Positions 62,524 through 64,000 of a DNA stretch of 64,000 nucleotides are shown here, in pieces (position 1 is the first letter of the stretch; the number at the start of each line of letters is the position of its first letter). The notes below the pieces were generated by a model that did not search any database, was not told the DNA's origin, and worked only from the letters and a program-made list of their open reading frames with translations. This DNA is from Gammaproteobacteria bacterium (GTDB taxonomy: Bacteria; Pseudomonadota; Gammaproteobacteria; Pseudomonadales; Azotimanducaceae). The stretch covers positions 44,023 to 108,022 of the forward strand of contig JAFIFJ010000134.1 in NCBI GenBank assembly GCA_020832085.1, read 5' to 3'. Both the position numbers and the translations under genes were made by a program.

Positions 62524-62877
62524 CTACTTCACCGCGGTGAAGAAATCCGCCCGCGGGGTCATGGTTTCGTCGTACACCGGCTCCTGAAGATCGCAGCGGA
62601 ACTTGGAGTTGTCCGCGCCGGCCAGACCGAGCTCGCCGAGCATGTCGCGCATGTTGAAGTAGTTCTGATGCTGGAAGTGCGCGGCCAGTGACGCTTCGTC
62701 CTCCCACAGCTCGTACACCGCGATGCGGCCGGGAACGCAGGGATCCGCCGAAAACACATAGGCGTGACAACCCGGCTCGTTGTCCCGGGTGGCCTGCTGC
62801 AGCGGCTTCGCCCGCTCGATGGCCGCGTCGCGGGTGGAAGGATCCTGCAGATCGATGGTGCCGGCGATGATGATCAT
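62524..62877 (-). CDS. antibiotic biosynthesis monooxygenase-fold protein
   Basis: A 117-residue dimeric ferredoxin-like (ABM) protein: IIIAGTIDLQDPSTRDAAIER, RIAVYELWEDEASLAAHFQ and the ends of a beta-alpha-beta core. Such enzymes oxidise quinones or aromatic compounds without cofactor. GGAGAAGC provides the ribosome site. A 28-bp gap separates it from the MBL-fold gene on the opposite strand. Confidence 0.9.
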   Translation of the reverse strand: MIIIAGTIDLQDPSTRDAAIERAKPLQQATRDNEPGCHAYVFSADPCVPGRIAVYELWEDEASLAAHFQHQNYFNMRDMLGELGLAGADNSKFRCDLQEPVYDETMTPRADFFTAVK

Positions 62878-62953
62878 GGTGCTTCTCCGTCATGGGTGAA
62901 TGGCTCAGCCGCACCTTTTACCACAGACCGCTTGGATCAACCGCCTGGCTGCA

Positions 62954-63106
62954 TCATCGGAGCGGTCTGTCAGGGCCGCTGCGACGACAGCGTTCCGAGC
63001 AGTAGCGAACCTCCTCCCAGCAATCGCGCCAGCGTTTGCGCCAGACGAACGGCAGACCGCAGGAGGCGCAGGGCTTGCTGGGCAGATGCGGCTTACGGTG
63101 AGCCAT
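62954..63106 (-). CDS. DUF2256 zinc-ribbon-like protein
   Basis: A 50-residue protein encoded between the ABM and SDR genes, easily missed because of its size. It reads [10 protein letters not shown] then [16 protein letters not shown], then [14 protein letters not shown], the exact DUF2256 pattern of two CxxC-type pairs with a WRKxW core. It probably binds zinc. Start ATG 63106 lies 17 bp from the SDR stop, so it is likely cotranscribed with the SDR. Function is unknown. Confidence 0.9.
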   Translation of the reverse strand: MAHRKPHLPSKPCASCGLPFVWRKRWRDCWEEVRYCSERCRRSGPDRPLR

Positions 63107-63123
63107 GGATCCGACCTGTGCCG

Positions 63124-63852
63124 TTACCAGGGCTCGACCCAGGGCCGCAGGTCGATCTCCTGGCTCCAGGCGCTGCGCGGCTGGCGGTGCAGCATCCAGT
63201 AGCTCTCGGCAATATCATCCGGCACCAGCACCCCGTCCGGCGGGCGCTGCTCGAACACCTCCGGCATGCGCCGGCGAATCAGGGGCGTGTCGATGGGACC
63301 ATCGACAATGATGTGGGCGACGTGGATGTTCTGGGGCTGCAGCTCCCTTGCCATGGACTGCGCCAGCGCGCGCAAAGCGTGCTTGGAGCCCGCGAAGGCC
63401 GACATCCCCGACAAGCCGCGGGTGGCCGAAGTCGCCCCGGTGAACAGGATCGTCCCCCTTTCCCGCTCGAGCATGCGGCGGCTCACCTGCTGACCGAACA
63501 GAAAGGCCCCGAAGGCGTTGATGCGCCAGACCCGCTCGTAGTCCTCAGGATCGAGTTCAGTAATGGATGCCCGCACCCCAACTGCTGCGTTGTAGCAGGC
63601 CACCTCGATGGGTCCCACCCGGGACTCCACCTCGGACACCAGATCCGCCACGGATGCCGGATCCGTGGCGTCGCAGGAAAAAGCATGGGCCTCGCCCCCG
63701 GCAGCCTCGATCTCCGCCACAAACTCCGCCAGTTTCTCACCCTGGCGACGGGCCACGCAGGCGACGTAGCCTTCACGGGCGAAGCGGCGCGCCACAGCAC
63801 TTCCGGTGGCAACACCGGCCCCAAGAACAAGCACGACACGGCGATCGGACAT
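63124..63852 (-). CDS. SDR-family protein with degenerate catalytic residues
   Basis: A 242-residue Rossmann-fold SDR. The cofactor motif [11 protein letters not shown] replaces the usual TGxxxGxG, ACYNAAVG stands for NNAG and Asn112 (RINAFG) is present. But the YxxxK position reads Phe153-AGS-Lys157, and the expected catalytic Ser aligns with Ala140 (TGATSATRG). I recall a whole SDR subfamily with [19 protein letters not shown], so this is a family trait, not decay. Classical ketone reduction is doubtful. DUF2256 follows downstream. Upstream is the G-rich repeat. Confidence 0.88.
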   Translation of the reverse strand: MSDRRVVLVLGAGVATGSAVARRFAREGYVACVARRQGEKLAEFVAEIEAAGGEAHAFSCDATDPASVADLVSEVESRVGPIEVACYNAAVGVRASITELDPEDYERVWRINAFGAFLFGQQVSRRMLERERGTILFTGATSATRGLSGMSAFAGSKHALRALAQSMARELQPQNIHVAHIIVDGPIDTPLIRRRMPEVFEQRPPDGVLVPDDIAESYWMLHRQPRSAWSQEIDLRPWVEPW

Positions 63853-63930
63853 GGCTCACAACCTCAAAACAGCAACGCGCCATTGTGGGCACATTTCGGC
63901 CGCAGCGAAATCGGGATCGCGATGGGGAAC

Positions 63931-64000
63931 GGGATCGGGATCGGGATCGGGATCGGGATCGGGATCGGGGTCGGGGTCGGGGTCGGGATCGGGATCGGGA
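63931..64000. repeat. GGGATC/GGGGTC hexamer tandem repeat at the window end
   Basis: From 63931 there are six GGGATC, three GGGGTC, two GGGATC and a partial unit, 70 bp in total, continuing past the window edge. Imperfect units begin near 63911. The + strand has runs of three or four G separated by 2-3 nt, a classic G-quadruplex pattern. It lies upstream of the SDR gene on the opposite strand and no ORF is supported in it. Confidence 0.92.

Noticed and set aside
63931..64000. CRISPR array at the window end
   Set aside because: The unit is a 6-bp simple repeat without spacers or longer direct repeats.

Overview
The window is a GC-rich, densely coded chromosomal segment, most likely from a free-living, non-enteric gammaproteobacterium. 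The evidence is the gene content: an EpsC-type serine acetyltransferase, RecJ, a RarD-type transporter, an MltD-like transglycosylase, an OprP-like porin, a GbuA-like ureohydrolase, outer-membrane lipoprotein signals and an Mrp-type antiporter operon. The taxon is inferred; there is no rRNA or other marker gene. I saw no tRNA, rRNA, CRISPR array, integrase, transposase or prophage.

Region by region. 1-9990: small metabolic genes (an HSL-type esterase, an exported PrxQ-like peroxiredoxin, a second thioredoxin-fold gene, a beta-lactamase-fold hydrolase, xthA, an MFS exporter, an SDR, an enoyl-CoA hydratase, rarD, a methyltransferase) separated by short repeats. The second thioredoxin-fold gene (1745-2230) reads through an in-frame TGA exactly where its family has the first cysteine of a CxxC motif, so it is a strong selenoprotein candidate. 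A 267-bp element with 26-bp perfect terminal inverted repeats and two internal palindromes lies at 7880-8146 and forms the 3' end of rarD. 10002-18315: a c-c-d1-c multihaem lipoprotein related to cytochrome cd1, a coupled pair of DsbA-fold genes, cysE, a 152-bp tandem repeat, an acyl-CoA dehydrogenase and recJ. 18458-25416: cell-envelope and hydrolase genes, including an MltD-like protein, an exported SAM-hydrolase (DUF62) homologue and an NYN-LOTUS protein.

25429-30889: a minus-strand ureohydrolase/hydantoinase cluster (GbuA-like enzyme, a frameshifted small membrane ORF, HyuA-like ATPase, DUF917, YjiH-like membrane protein) that probably processes a guanidino or cyclic ureide compound. 31060-34905: an OprP-like porin with a possible Pho box, a DASS transporter and a CYTH-like protein, with an ANR/Dnr-like box upstream. 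35182-40504: seven tightly coupled genes for an Mrp-type cation/proton antiporter, in the order of the archaeal Mbh antiporter module rather than canonical mrpABCDEFG. The last antiporter-like subunit lacks the conserved TM5 glutamate.

40552-52855: oxidative-stress and redox genes (AhpD-like protein, catalase, FAD protein, a sugar-dehydrogenase/cytochrome c fusion) and a three-gene two-component cluster with overlapping reading frames. 53025-58504: a 24-residue membrane microprotein, a large exported WD40-caspase protein, and an ATP-grasp/ArsR operon. 58799-64000: a membrane protein, an SF1 helicase with a degenerate NERD-like N-terminus, an MBL-fold hydrolase, an ABM monooxygenase, a DUF2256 protein, an SDR with a degenerate active site, and a G-rich hexamer repeat that runs off the window end.
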